64,000 nucleotides of DNA from Streptomyces achromogenes (GCF_030816715.1 NZ_JAUSYH010000001.1:7378001-7442000), one strand, 5' to 3'; positions 1 through 8,827 are shown, numbered from the stretch's first letter. Program-made: numbers and translations. Notes: generated by a model from the letters alone, not told the origin.

Positions 1-208
1 GCCCGTCGAAGGAGTCCGCGGACGCCTCGCCGACGACCTCGTCCACACCGAACGTGTCCGCCTTGTCGAGATGGTTGAATGCCTGGACCTTGCCCGGCTC
101 GGTCGACACCAGAACGGGCTCGTGACCCGCGTCGACCGCCGCCTGCCAGGGATCGGTGAGCTCGACCTGCTCGACGCCCTCGGGCGCCGTCAGAAACGCG
201 ATGCGCAT
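1..208 (-). CDS. DJ-1/PfpI family protein, N-terminal part (cut by window edge)
   Basis: The first 69 residues are visible, starting MRIAFLTAPEGVEQVELTDPW and continuing with a typical strand-helix-strand opening (AAVDAGHEPVLVST). This matches the start of type 1 glutamine-amidotransferase-like DJ-1/PfpI proteins, which act as deglycases, chaperones or stress proteins. The catalytic Cys/His region lies outside the window, so the activity cannot be judged. The gene is transcribed off the left edge; the next gene on the same strand ends 226 bp upstream of it, separated by a repetitive spacer. Confidence 0.75.
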   Translation of the reverse strand, partial: MRIAFLTAPEGVEQVELTDPWQAAVDAGHEPVLVSTEPGKVQAFNHLDKADTFGVDEVVGEASADSFDG

Positions 209-252
209 GGTTTTCCCACGTCCTTTCCGTGTCCTTGCGGCGTGATCCTTGT

Positions 253-296
253 TTCCCGGGTTCCGGGTTCCGGGTCCGGGTCGGTTCCGGGTTCCC
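253..296. repeat. Low-complexity GTTCCGG repeat in intergenic spacer
   Basis: The spacer 209-433 has no convincing gene. It holds imperfect tandem copies of TTCCGGG / TCCGGG. These are probably slippage-prone filler between two minus-strand genes. Confidence 0.5.
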
Positions 297-433
297 GCGT
301 TCCGCGGAGTTCCGCGAGATTCCCCGGGTGCGCGGCCGGTTCGCCGTGCGTCGACCACCGCGTACCCGAGGACGGGAGGCCGACACGACCTCGTCGGGAA
401 CCGGCTCTTCCGTTCCCTCGCGGCCCGGCCGGC

Positions 434-1366
434 TCAGGCCCCGTCGACGGCTCCGACGCCGACGCCCGTTCCGGTCCGGGTCTCGAGCGCGTGCAGCACG
501 GCCGCCATGTCCTCGCCGCCGTGCCCCTGCTCGACGGCCTCGCCGTACAGGGCGTGACAGACGTCGAGAAGCGGCGAGGCCAGCCGGGTCCGGCGGGCGG
601 CCTCGGCGATCAGCCGGTTGTTCTTCAGGACGTCGGCCGCGGCCGCCTGCACGCTGAAGTCCCGGGTCAGCAGCTTCGCCGCCTTCGTCCGGGAGACGGC
701 GCTGGCCATTGGGCCCGCGTCCAGGACGTCCCGGAGCAGGCGCCGGTCGAGCCCGTGCCGGTCGGCGAAGTGGAACGCCTCCGAGAGGCCGGTGACCAGC
801 GTGATCAGGAACAGGTTCACCGAGAACTTCATCAGCAGCGCCTCCGGAACCGTCCCGCAGGCGAAGGTCTCCCGGCACAGCGGGCCGAGCAGCGGCCGTA
901 CGGCCGACACGGCGTCCGGGTCGCCCGCCAGCATCCCCACCAGCTCCCCCTGCTCGGCAGGAACACGGGAACCGGACACCGGTGCCTCGACATAGCGGCC
1001 GCCCGCGGCCCGGACGTCGTCCTGAAGGCCGGCCGAGTACTCCGCCGAGGTCGTTCCCATGTGCACGACGGTGCGTCCGGCGACGCGTGCCGCGAACTCC
1101 GCCGTGCCGCGCGCGAGCACCGTGTTGACCGCGGCCTCGTCGGCCAGCATGAGGATCACGGTCCCGGCACGGGCGAAGACCTCGGCGGGGCCCGCCGCGA
1201 CCTCGGCGCCGGCGGCGCGCAGGGGGTCGCACCGGCCCGCCGTGCGGTTCCACACCAGGAGGGGGACACCGGTGCGGGCGAGGTTGAGCGCCATGGGCTG
1301 CCCCATGACCCCGAGCCCGATGAAACCGGCGAGACCGGCGAGACCGGCGGATTTGACGTCGTCCAC
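434..1366 (-). CDS. NAD(P)-dependent oxidoreductase of the 3-hydroxyisobutyrate dehydrogenase family
   Basis: The protein has the N-terminal Rossmann motif GFIGLGVMGQPMALNLARTG, then an HIBADH-type C-terminal helical half with the conserved Lys segment LLMKFSVNLFLITLVTGLSEA and the late SRTKAAKLLTRDFS region. Family members oxidise beta-hydroxyacids or reduce semialdehydes and imines with NAD(P). The frame stays open to 1495, but the Rossmann motif would then sit far inside and the extension would run through two operators. The GTG at 1366 gives 310 residues, normal for the family, with GGAAAG upstream. It is divergent from a TetR gene and probably controlled by it. Substrate not inferable. 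Confidence 0.85.
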   Translation of the reverse strand: MDDVKSAGLAGLAGFIGLGVMGQPMALNLARTGVPLLVWNRTAGRCDPLRAAGAEVAAGPAEVFARAGTVILMLADEAAVNTVLARGTAEFAARVAGRTVVHMGTTSAEYSAGLQDDVRAAGGRYVEAPVSGSRVPAEQGELVGMLAGDPDAVSAVRPLLGPLCRETFACGTVPEALLMKFSVNLFLITLVTGLSEAFHFADRHGLDRRLLRDVLDAGPMASAVSRTKAAKLLTRDFSVQAAAADVLKNNRLIAEAARRTRLASPLLDVCHALYGEAVEQGHGGEDMAAVLHALETRTGTGVGVGAVDGA

Positions 1367-1422
1367 GATGCACCGCGCTTTCCGCCGGGCGGCCGGCGGA
1401 CCGCTGCCGCCGCCGCCCCTGA

Positions 1423-1440
1423 CTATGACAGCGGTCATAG
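1423..1440. promoter_or_regulatory. TetR-type operator, copy 1
   Basis: Palindrome CTATGACAGCGGTCATAG, with 7-bp arms CTATGAC/GTCATAG and a 4-bp centre. It lies between the divergent dehydrogenase and TetR genes. Its arms are identical to those of a second copy 27 bp away (centre to centre). Confidence 0.8.
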
Positions 1441-1449
1441 TAGTCCGTT

Positions 1450-1467
1450 CTATGACGCCGGTCATAG
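1450..1467. promoter_or_regulatory. TetR-type operator, copy 2
   Basis: Palindrome CTATGACGCCGGTCATAG, with the same arms as copy 1 and a different 4-bp centre. It lies 45 bp before the TetR start codon, so it probably overlaps the regulator's own promoter. Confidence 0.8.
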
Positions 1468-1512
1468 AGTGGGAGCCGACGCGAGTGCCGATCACGGGCT
1501 GGGAGGCGGGCG

Positions 1513-2130
1513 ATGGCGGTGTCCGAGCGAGGACCGCGCGAGCGGATGGTCTTCAGTGCCGCCCAGCTCATCCGGCGTGGCGGTGTCGCCGCGACCGGCA
1601 TGCGCGAGGTCGCCGCCCACGCGGGGGCGCCCCGCGGATCGCTCCAGCACTACTTCCCCGGGGGCAAGGAGCAGCTCGTCAACGAGGCGGTGGGCTGGGC
1701 GGGCCGGTACGCGGGCAACCGGGTCGCCCGCTTCCTCGCCGCGCTGCCCGAGCCGACTCCCGGCGGCCTGTTGGCCGAGATGGTGAGGCAGTGGACGGAC
1801 GAGTACGCGTCCGCCGGCTTCGCGGGAGGCTGCCCGGTGGCGGCCGCCACGGTGGACTGCGCCCAGACCGCGGCGTCCACCCGGGCCGCCGCGGCCGCCG
1901 CGTTCGCCGCCTGGACGGAGCCGGTTGCCCGTGCGCTGACGGACATGGGCGTCCCCGAAGAGCGGTCCCGCGCGCTCGCCACCCTCATGATCAGCGCCCT
2001 GGAGGGCGCGCTCCTCATCGCCCGCGCCGAGCAGGACGTACGAGCCCTGAAGGCCGTCACCCACGAGCTTCGCCCCCTCCTCGACGCGGCGGCCGGGCCG
2101 GACACGGCGACGACACGGCAGGACGGCTGA
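1513..2130 (+). CDS. TetR/AcrR family transcriptional regulator
   Basis: 205 residues. The N-terminal helix-turn-helix reads GVAATGMREVAAHAGAPRGS followed by the signature LQHYFPGGKEQLV. The C-terminal half (GGCPVAAATVDCAQ, then a helix ending in LEGALLIARAEQDVRAL) resembles the LmrA/YxaF-type ligand-binding domain, which in characterised members senses flavonoids or drugs. It is transcribed away from the dehydrogenase at 434-1366 and sits beside two palindromic operators. The simplest model is repression of both genes, relieved by an unknown small molecule. Confidence 0.9.
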   Translation: MAVSERGPRERMVFSAAQLIRRGGVAATGMREVAAHAGAPRGSLQHYFPGGKEQLVNEAVGWAGRYAGNRVARFLAALPEPTPGGLLAEMVRQWTDEYASAGFAGGCPVAAATVDCAQTAASTRAAAAAAFAAWTEPVARALTDMGVPEERSRALATLMISALEGALLIARAEQDVRALKAVTHELRPLLDAAAGPDTATTRQDG

Positions 2131-2183
2131 CTGCCGGACTTGCGGTCCGCCAGCTTCTGGGCTTCCGGGCTGCCGCACTTTCA

Positions 2184-2219
2184 GTCGGCCGTGTCGGCCG
2201 TGTCGGCCGTGTCGGCCGG
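2184..2219. repeat. Four 9-bp tandem repeats (GTCGGCCGT)
   Basis: Three copies of GTCGGCCGT and a fourth ending in GG lie in tandem in the 249-bp gap after the TetR gene. No open frame or hairpin makes use of them. Copy number may vary between strains. Confidence 0.7.
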
Positions 2220-2379
2220 TCCGCGGGTCTGCCGGACGGGAGGAAGCGGCACCTCGAGCACCCGCACCGCTCACGCGCGGGTTCACCCGCAGACGTGACC
2301 GGTCGCCCGAACGTTCGCACCGGGCGGTTTCGCCGTTCCGGACCGTCGGCACGCGTGTCTCCTCGACCATGGACGAGAC

Positions 2380-2991
2380 ATGACCGCGCACCCGCTCCCT
2401 CTCGCCTGCCGCGGCCTTCCGCACGCTGACGGCGCGGCCGGTACCGGAGCACTGTCGGCCGTCGGCCTGGCCGCGACCACGACGGCCCTGGCCGCCGCCG
2501 GCCATCACCTGGTCTTCGCGCGCACCGCCTCGTTCGCCGCCTGCCTGGTGGTGGCGCTGGTCTTCTTCGCGGGCGCCCTGCTGCGGCCGCGTGCCTCCGG
2601 GTCCGGCGCCCTGCTGCCCGACCTCGCCGCCATGGTGTCGGCACAGGTCGCGGCCAGCTGCTGGTTCTCCTTCGCCCCCGGCCCCGGCCTCGGTCCCGGT
2701 CCCGCCGGAGGGACGCTCCACGAAGGCGTGGGCGGCGCGATCCATCTGGCGATGACCCTGGTCACGGTGTGCGCGCTGCGCGCCGTGGCACGTTCGCGGT
2801 TCCGGCTCTCGGGCATGGTCCAGTCGGGTCTGCGGAGCCTTTTCCGTCGCCTTTGCGCTCTGCTGTCCGCGCGGACGTCCACGGTCCCCGCCGTCGACCC
2901 GAGCCGCTTCCCGGGAGGCCGTCCCGCCGACGAACGGTGCCGCTCCGAGGTGCTGCTCACCGGCGCGTCCGGCCGACGGGGCCCTCCCTAG
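2380..2991 (+). CDS. Putative small membrane protein, unknown function
   Basis: 203 residues. Hydrophobic segments are visible at about 24-44 (GALSAVGLAATTTALAAAGH), 50-68 (SFAACLVVALVFFAGALL), 83-100 and 120-137 (GAIHLAMTLVTVCALRAVA), so three or four membrane spans. A polar, basic C-terminal tail of about 60 residues follows. The GTG/ATG context is ordinary and third positions are GC-rich, which supports coding. I do not recognise the family. Streptomyces genomes contain many such proteins, often annotated only as membrane protein. Confidence 0.55.
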   Translation: MTAHPLPLACRGLPHADGAAGTGALSAVGLAATTTALAAAGHHLVFARTASFAACLVVALVFFAGALLRPRASGSGALLPDLAAMVSAQVAASCWFSFAPGPGLGPGPAGGTLHEGVGGAIHLAMTLVTVCALRAVARSRFRLSGMVQSGLRSLFRRLCALLSARTSTVPAVDPSRFPGGRPADERCRSEVLLTGASGRRGPP

Positions 2992-3154
2992 CGCTGCCCG
3001 ACCGGTAACGCCCGCACGCACGCGACATGGCACCGCACGCCGTCGCGCCGTACGCCTCCCCCCGCGGGTCCGACCCGTCGCGCGCCTCGCACGGCCCCGG
3101 CGGACGACGACCTTCTTGCCGCGAACCAGGAACCCAGGAACCCAGGGACCCCCC

Positions 3155-4249
3155 ATGACGACTCCACGCATCGACATCGTGCACGCCGGCGAACTCACGC
3201 CGGGCGACCTCGCCCTCTGGAACGAACTCCGACGCGCCACGACCGCCGCCCCCGCCAACCCCTTCATGAGCGCCGAGTTCACCCAGGCCGTCGGCCGGGT
3301 ACGCCGAGACGCCCGCGTGGCGGTGCTGCGCCGCAAGCGGCAGGCGGTCGGCTACTTCCCCTATCAGCGGGGCCGATGGGGCCACGGCCGTGCGGTCGGC
3401 CTGGGGGTCTCCGACTGCCAGGGCGCCGTCCTGCACCCGGACGACTCACACCTCGACCCGCACCACCTCTTGCGCGCCTGCTCCCTGAACGCCTGGGAGT
3501 TCAACCACCTCGAAAGCGGCCAGGACCTCTTCCTGCCGTACGCGACGGGCCGGTTCGCGTCCCCCGTCGTCGACCTCGCACACGGATACGAGGCGTACGA
3601 GGCTCACCTGCGCGCCCACTCGCGCAGCCTGCTGAAGGCGACCCGGGCCCAGGAGCGCCGCCTGGCCCGGCACCTCGGCCCGCTGCGGTTCGTCCACGGC
3701 GAACGCGGCCCGGCGGCGCTGCGGACCCTCGTCGGCTGGAAGTCCGCCCACTACCGGCGCACCGGCCGCCGCGACCCCTTCACCCAGCCATGGATCGCCC
3801 ACCTCGTCGCCCTGCTCGCCGACTCGGACTCACCCCACTGCTCCGGCGACCTCTCGGTGCTCTACGCCGGTGACAGGCCCGTCGCCGCCCACTTCGGCCT
3901 GCGCTCCCGCACGGTCCTCTCCTGCTGGTTCCCCTCCTACGACCGAAGCGTCGCCACCTTCTCACCCGGCCGGATCCTCTACCTGCGCATGATCGAGGCC
4001 GCCGCCGCGTCCGGCATCCGGCTCGTCGACTTCGGCAGAGGCGAGGCCGCGTACAAGAACTCCTTCAAGACGGGCGACCTCATGGTCCACGAAGGAGCAC
4101 TGCGCACGTCCGGCCCGGGCGCGGCCCTGCACTGGCTCCGCCGTGAGCCGCTGCGGGCGGCCCACCGACTGGTGCGCGAACACCCCGCTCTCAAAGGCGC
4201 GGCGGTACGCACCCTGAGGGCCGTCGGCACGGTCCGCGGCTCCGCCTAG
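3155..4249 (+). CDS. GNAT/BioF2-like (CelD-type) acetyltransferase domain protein
   Basis: 364 residues. The C-terminal half carries the pattern of the Acetyltransf_6 (BioF2/CelD-like) fold: a core LSVLYAGDRPVAAHFGLRS, then LVDFGRGEAAYKNSFKTGD, where W/F, D-F-G-R-G and Y-K are typical. The N-terminal half is a second, degenerate GNAT-like unit. Relatives transfer acyl groups to polysaccharides or amino-sugars, or act as FemAB-like aminoacyltransferases. I chose the ATG at 3155 because the upstream in-frame start would add a low-complexity leader. The gene stands alone between a membrane protein and the CNNM pair. Confidence 0.75.
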   Translation: MTTPRIDIVHAGELTPGDLALWNELRRATTAAPANPFMSAEFTQAVGRVRRDARVAVLRRKRQAVGYFPYQRGRWGHGRAVGLGVSDCQGAVLHPDDSHLDPHHLLRACSLNAWEFNHLESGQDLFLPYATGRFASPVVDLAHGYEAYEAHLRAHSRSLLKATRAQERRLARHLGPLRFVHGERGPAALRTLVGWKSAHYRRTGRRDPFTQPWIAHLVALLADSDSPHCSGDLSVLYAGDRPVAAHFGLRSRTVLSCWFPSYDRSVATFSPGRILYLRMIEAAAASGIRLVDFGRGEAAYKNSFKTGDLMVHEGALRTSGPGAALHWLRREPLRAAHRLVREHPALKGAAVRTLRAVGTVRGSA

Positions 4250-4394
4250 TTCCGGCCACGGCACCGGCGTGCTGCCACGGCGACCGGCATCAGCGTGCTT
4301 CCACGGCGAACGGCGAGGGCCCCTCGGGCGCGGGGAACCCTGACGGGGACTTTGTCGTTCCTCCAGTCACACCGCTACCTCAGGAGAGCAACGC

Positions 4395-4493
4395 TTGTCC
4401 GCCACGTCGACGGACCCCTCGGGGCACGATCCCCAGCCGTCCGGCCACGCCCCGCCCCCGTACGGCGCACGGCAGGGCGGTGATGCCCGGTGA
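4395..4493 (+). CDS. Possible 32-residue leader ORF coupled to the CNNM gene
   Basis: A TTG start at 4395 is preceded by AGGAG at 8-nt spacing. The frame encodes a Pro/Gly/His-rich peptide (MSATSTDPSGHDPQPSGHA, then PPPYGARQGGDAR) and stops in a GTGA overlap with the GTG of the next gene. A good ribosome site plus a stop/start overlap suggests translational coupling. The composition resembles the disordered N-terminus of a larger protein, so a remnant is an alternative. Nothing else supports it. Confidence 0.3.
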   Translation: MSATSTDPSGHDPQPSGHAPPPYGARQGGDAR

Positions 4494-5836
4494 GTGTCAT
4501 GAGCGCCGTACTGGGCCTGCTGGCGGTGCTCGTGCTGACCGCCGGCACCGGCTACTTCGTCGCCCAGGAATTCGCCTACGTCTCCGCCGACCGGCTCGCC
4601 CTCGCCCGCGAGGCGCAGGCGGGGGACCGGAAGGCCGCCCGTGCGCTGACGGTGCTCGAGCGGCTGTCGTTCATGCTGTCGGGCGCGCAGCTCGGCATCA
4701 CCGTGACGGGGCTGATCGTCGGCTTCATCGCCGAACCGTCCGTGTCCGCGCTCCTGGAGCCCGCACTGTCCGGCCTGGCCGTGCCCGACGCCGCCGCCTC
4801 CGTCGTCTCCGTCGTGATCGCCTTCGTCGGCGCGACGGTCGTGCAGATGGTGCTGGGCGAGCTGGCCCCGAAGAACCTCGCGATCGCCGTGCCCGAACGG
4901 CTGGCGAAGTCACTCGCCGGTTCCACGATCGCGTACCTGAGGGTCGTCGGCCCGTTGGTGCGCGTCTTCGACGGCGCGGCGAACAGGCTGCTGCGCGGGG
5001 TAGGCATCGAGCCCGTCGAGGAGCTGCACCACGGCGCCACCCTGGAGGAGCTCGGCCACCTCATCGGCGAGTCCCACGAGCAGGGCGAACTGCCCAAGGA
5101 CACGGCCGCGCTGCTCGACCACGCGCTGGATTTCTCCGAGCGCACCCTGGACGAGGTGATGGTGCCGCGCGCCGACGCCGTCTTCGTCCGCAAGGACGCC
5201 AGTGCCGCCGAGGCGATCGACCTGATCGGCACGCACGGGCACTCCAACTACCCCGTCCTCGGCGACCACCCGGACGACGTCGCCGGCGTGCTGGGCGTGC
5301 GCGAGCTGACGCGTCTGCCCGCCGGCCTGCTGACCGCCACCACCGCCGGCGCTCTCGGCCGCCGACCCCTGCTGCTGCCCGACACCCTGCCGCTCCCGCA
5401 CGCGGTCGAACGGATGCGCGAGCGGGGCGACGAGTTCGCGGTCGTTCTCGACGAGCACGGCGGTGTGGCGGGCATCGTCACCTACGAGGACATCGCCGAG
5501 GAACTGGTCGGCGACATCGCCGACGAGTCCGACACCGTCACGGAACTGGCCGTCGGCGACGGCGAGGGCTGGCTGGTGGACGCCGGCCGCCGGCTCGACG
5601 AGGTGGCCGACGCCACCGGCGTCGCACTGCCCGAGGAGGAGGACTACGACACCGTCTCCGGTCTGATCGTCGACCGGCTGGGCCGCTTCCCGACGATCGG
5701 CGACCGCGTCACCGTCGGGCTGCCGGACGGCGGCCGTGCCGTGATCGACGTGCACACGCTGAACCGGCACGTGCCCGAGCGCGTGCGCATCGAGCGATCA
5801 AACGAGCAGGCGGACACGGTGGAGGAGCAGGCATGA
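4490..5836 (+). CDS. CNNM/HlyC-CorC family membrane protein with CBS pair
   Basis: 448 residues in the full domain order. A CNNM transmembrane domain (about 1-185) carries the family motif GAQLGITVTGLIVGFIAEPS and the later VLGELAPKNLAIA. A CBS pair (about 200-330, starting LDEVMVPRADAVFVRK and ending EHGGVAGIVTYEDIAEELVG) follows. A C-terminal CorC/HlyC domain (about 350-430, VSGLIVDRLGRFPTIGD) comes last. Related proteins are Mg2+/divalent-cation exporters or regulators (CorC/MpfA), often misnamed haemolysins. The stop overlaps the start of a second, shorter paralogue (ATGA), so the two are almost certainly co-translated and may form a heteromer. Confidence 0.9.
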   Translation: MSVMSAVLGLLAVLVLTAGTGYFVAQEFAYVSADRLALAREAQAGDRKAARALTVLERLSFMLSGAQLGITVTGLIVGFIAEPSVSALLEPALSGLAVPDAAASVVSVVIAFVGATVVQMVLGELAPKNLAIAVPERLAKSLAGSTIAYLRVVGPLVRVFDGAANRLLRGVGIEPVEELHHGATLEELGHLIGESHEQGELPKDTAALLDHALDFSERTLDEVMVPRADAVFVRKDASAAEAIDLIGTHGHSNYPVLGDHPDDVAGVLGVRELTRLPAGLLTATTAGALGRRPLLLPDTLPLPHAVERMRERGDEFAVVLDEHGGVAGIVTYEDIAEELVGDIADESDTVTELAVGDGEGWLVDAGRRLDEVADATGVALPEEEDYDTVSGLIVDRLGRFPTIGDRVTVGLPDGGRAVIDVHTLNRHVPERVRIERSNEQADTVEEQA

Positions 5837-6906
5837 GTTTCCCGATGGCGCTCTTCGTCACCGTGCTGCTGCTGATCGGCAGCGGGTTCTTCGTCGCCGC
5901 CGAGTTCGCGCTGGTCGCCGCCAGACGGCACCGCGTGGAGAAGGCGGTGGCCGAGGGGAGGCGGGGCGCCGGGGCCGCGCTGGCCGGGATGCGCGAGCTG
6001 TCGCTCATGCTGGCCGGCGCCCAGCTCGGCATCACCGTGTGCACGCTGGGTCTCGGCTCGGTCTCCAAGCCCGCGATCTCGCACGAACTCGACCCCCTGC
6101 TGCACCGGTTGGGCCTGCCCGCCTCACTGAGCTACGCGATCGCGTTCGCCGTGGCGATGACCGTCGTCGTCTTCCTGCACATGGTGGTCGGCGAGATGGC
6201 CCCCAAGTCCTGGGCCATCGCCCACCCGGAACGGTCGGCGATGCTGCTCGCGCCGGCCTTCCGCGGCGTGGTGAAAGCCGTACGACCCGTCATCGGGCTG
6301 CTGAACAGGGTGAGCAACGCACTGGTACGGCTGTGCCGCGTGACGCCACGCGACGAGCTGGCCGCCGTCCACGACCGCGAGCAGCTCACCCGTCTCATCG
6401 AGGAGTCGGAGCGGCTCGGCCTGATCAGCGAGACGGACTCGGGCCTGCTCACCAGCTCGCTCACCGAGCCGCACAACCCGGTGAGCGACCTCCAGGTGCC
6501 CGCCGCGCAGATCACCGCGGTGCCCGCGGCGGCGGACGTGGACGAGATCCTGGCCCTGGCGGCCGAACACGACCGCAACCGGCTGCTGGTACGCGACGGC
6601 GACCGCGTCGTCGGCTCGGTGCACGCGCGTGACGCGCTCATCGCCCGCGCCCGCGGACGGTCGGCCACGGCCCGCGACCTGGCCCGTCCGCTGCCGGAAC
6701 TGACGGAACAGGACACGATCAGCCACGCCATCGAGCAACTGCGCCGACGCCGCGCCTCGCTCGCCGTCGTCCGCGACGGCACCGGCCGGCTGACCGGCAT
6801 CGTCACCCTCGACGACCTGCTCGGCCGGCTGACGCACCCGCAGACGGCACAGCGGCGGTCGGTCACGCCCACAGGCCGGCCGGCAGGTAGGCAGACCGGC
6901 AGGTAG
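5833..6906 (+). CDS. CNNM/CBS membrane protein, short form without CorC domain
   Basis: 357 residues. The N-terminal CNNM domain (GSGFFVAAEFALVAARRHR, AGAQLGITVCTLGLGSVSKP, VVGEMAPKSWAIAHPE) is followed by a CBS pair (about 215-335, ending GRLTGIVTLDDLLGRL). Unlike its upstream neighbour it stops there, without the C-terminal CorC/HlyC domain. It starts at the ATG of the ATGA overlap, with GAGGAGCAGG upstream. Paired long and short CNNM genes are common in actinobacteria. The short one probably partners the long one in divalent-cation transport. The last 20 residues are a Gly/Arg/Thr-rich tail encoded by repetitive DNA. Confidence 0.88.
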   Translation: MSFPMALFVTVLLLIGSGFFVAAEFALVAARRHRVEKAVAEGRRGAGAALAGMRELSLMLAGAQLGITVCTLGLGSVSKPAISHELDPLLHRLGLPASLSYAIAFAVAMTVVVFLHMVVGEMAPKSWAIAHPERSAMLLAPAFRGVVKAVRPVIGLLNRVSNALVRLCRVTPRDELAAVHDREQLTRLIEESERLGLISETDSGLLTSSLTEPHNPVSDLQVPAAQITAVPAAADVDEILALAAEHDRNRLLVRDGDRVVGSVHARDALIARARGRSATARDLARPLPELTEQDTISHAIEQLRRRRASLAVVRDGTGRLTGIVTLDDLLGRLTHPQTAQRRSVTPTGRPAGRQTGR

Positions 6907-6937
6907 GCCGGACGCCCGGTGGGTCACCCCCTCATCG

Positions 6938-8827
6938 TCAACCGTGGGTGTCCTCGCCCTGCTCCCGCCCCGGCAGGAACTCCTGGACCTTCGCCTTCAG
7001 GCCCTGCCGGATCACCGCGCCCCGGTCGGCGTCGCCCGCGAGCATCGACGCGGCCGTGGCCTCCAGTCGCTCCCAGGTGGTGTGCGGCGGGAGCGGCGGC
7101 ACGGCCGGGTCGGTGAGGAACTCCACGAGTGCGGGACCGTCCGCCTCCAGGGCTGTCCGCCAGGCCGCCGCCACGTCCTCGGGCCGCTCCACGCGCACCG
7201 CGGTCAGCCCCAGCGAGCGGGCGAACCGCGCGTACGGCACGTCCGGCAGCTGCTGCGAGGGCAGGAAGGACGGAGCGCCCTCCGTGGCGCGCAACTCCCA
7301 GGTGCCGTGATTGAGGTCGCGGTTGTTCCAGACCGCGACGACGAGCCGCGGATCCTGCCACCGGTCGCGGTATTTGGCCGCCGTGATCAGCTCCGCGAGC
7401 CCGTTCATCTGCATGGCGCCGTCCCCTACCAGGGCGATCGCGGGCCGGTCCGGGTGGGCGAACTTCGCGCCGATGGCGTACGGCACCGCGCAGCCCATCG
7501 TCGCGAGCGTGCCGGACAGGGACGCGCGCATGCCCGGCCGCATGCTGAGGCAGCGGGCGTACCAGGTCGTCACCGAGCCCGAGTCGCAGGTGACGATCGC
7601 GTCGGGCGGCAGCAGCGGGTCCAGGACCCGGGCCACGTACTCGGGGTTGATCGGATCGGCCGACAGCCGTGCCCGGCGCTCGGACACCTCGTCCCAGCGC
7701 CGGACGTTCGCGCAGACCGTGTCGAACCACTCCCGGCCGCGCTCCGCGCCCCGGACCAACGGGATCAGCCTGCGCAGGGTCTCCTTCGCGTCACCGACCA
7801 GGTTCACCTCGTAGAGGGGACGCATCCCGACCGGCTGTGGATCGACCGGCTGTGGATCGACCGCCCTTGGATCCACGTCGATGCGTACGCCGCGCGCCCT
7901 GCCGGACTCCGGCAGGTACTGCGCGTACGGGAAGGACGAGCCGATCGTCAGCAACGTGTCGCAGTCGCGCATCAGCTCGTAGGAGGGCCGGGTGCCCAGC
8001 GGGCCGATCGCCCCTGTCACGTAGGGGAGTTCATCGCTCAGGACGTCCTTGCCGAGCAGCGCCTTCGCCACGCCCGCGCCGAGCAGTTCGGCGATCCGCT
8101 CCACCTCCGCGCGCGCCCCGGCAGCACCCTGACCTGCCAGGATCGCCACCTTGTCACCGGAGTTGAGGATCTCGGCCGCCTGCCGCAGGGACTCGTCCGA
8201 CGGGACGTCCGACGTGACGGCAGCGGGGTCGTCGTGGTCCGGGCCGGGGACCGAGGTCGTGAACTCGTCCTCGGGGGCCGCGTACACGAGATCCTGGATG
8301 TCCGCCGGGATGACGACCACGGTCGGGCAGCGCCGGGCGTACGCCGTGCGGATCGCCCGGTCCAGGACGTCCGGCAGCTGTTCGGGGGCGGTCACCGTCG
8401 CCATGAACTCCGAGGCGACGTCCGCGAACAGCGCGTGCAGGTCCACCTCCCGTCGGAGCCCGCCGCTCACCGCCGTCGCGTCCGTCGACCCGTCAGCCGT
8501 CCCCTCCGTCGCCCGGTCCGTCGTGCCGACGATCGCCAGGACCGGGACGTGGTCGAGCTTCGCGTCGTACAGGCCGTTCAGGAGATGGACCGCGCCCGGC
8601 CCCGAGGCCGCCGCGCAGACCCCCAGCCGGCCGCTGAACTTGGCGTAGCCGACCGCCTGGAGCGCGGACGTCTCCTCGTGCCGCGCCTGCACGAACCGCG
8701 GCTCGTCCCCGGCCCGCCCCCACGCCGCGAGCAGGCCGCGGAGACCGCTGCCGGGGTACCCGAAGACGTGCTCGACTCCCCATGCGCGCAACCGTCGCAG
8801 GACGTGGTCGGAGACTCTGACGCTCAT
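6938..8827 (-). CDS. TPP-dependent enzyme, pyruvate oxidase / acetolactate synthase-like
   Basis: 629 residues in three parts. The PYR domain holds the cofactor-activating Glu (RFVQARHEETSALQAVGYAK). A central domain resembles the one that binds FAD or nucleotide in PoxB-type enzymes. The PP domain has the TPP/Mg motif VGDGAMQMNGLAELITAAKY, ending in the conserved Asn pair of AVWNNRDL. The match to PoxB-like, quinone-linked pyruvate dehydrogenases is good but the substrate is unproven. Start ATG at 8827 has GGGAGG upstream; the frame is open far beyond but the extension is low-complexity. A Ser/Thr/Asp-rich insert follows residue 100, and a 15-bp tandem repeat lies at 7831-7875. Confidence 0.88.
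   Translation of the reverse strand: MSVRVSDHVLRRLRAWGVEHVFGYPGSGLRGLLAAWGRAGDEPRFVQARHEETSALQAVGYAKFSGRLGVCAAASGPGAVHLLNGLYDAKLDHVPVLAIVGTTDRATEGTADGSTDATAVSGGLRREVDLHALFADVASEFMATVTAPEQLPDVLDRAIRTAYARRCPTVVVIPADIQDLVYAAPEDEFTTSVPGPDHDDPAAVTSDVPSDESLRQAAEILNSGDKVAILAGQGAAGARAEVERIAELLGAGVAKALLGKDVLSDELPYVTGAIGPLGTRPSYELMRDCDTLLTIGSSFPYAQYLPESGRARGVRIDVDPRAVDPQPVDPQPVGMRPLYEVNLVGDAKETLRRLIPLVRGAERGREWFDTVCANVRRWDEVSERRARLSADPINPEYVARVLDPLLPPDAIVTCDSGSVTTWYARCLSMRPGMRASLSGTLATMGCAVPYAIGAKFAHPDRPAIALVGDGAMQMNGLAELITAAKYRDRWQDPRLVVAVWNNRDLNHGTWELRATEGAPSFLPSQQLPDVPYARFARSLGLTAVRVERPEDVAAAWRTALEADGPALVEFLTDPAVPPLPPHTTWERLEATAASMLAGDADRGAVIRQGLKAKVQEFLPGREQGEDTHG
7831..7875. repeat. 15-bp tandem repeat inside the TPP enzyme gene
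   Basis: Two exact copies of ACCGGCTGTGGATCG and a third diverged copy lie in phase with the reading frame. They encode a VDPQP-type repeat in the loop between the central and C-terminal domains. This looks like an in-frame expansion that leaves the enzyme intact. Confidence 0.75.

Noticed and set aside
1367..1495. N-terminal extension of the dehydrogenase to 1495
   Set aside because: It would be translated through both palindromic operators and push the Rossmann motif away from the N-terminus.
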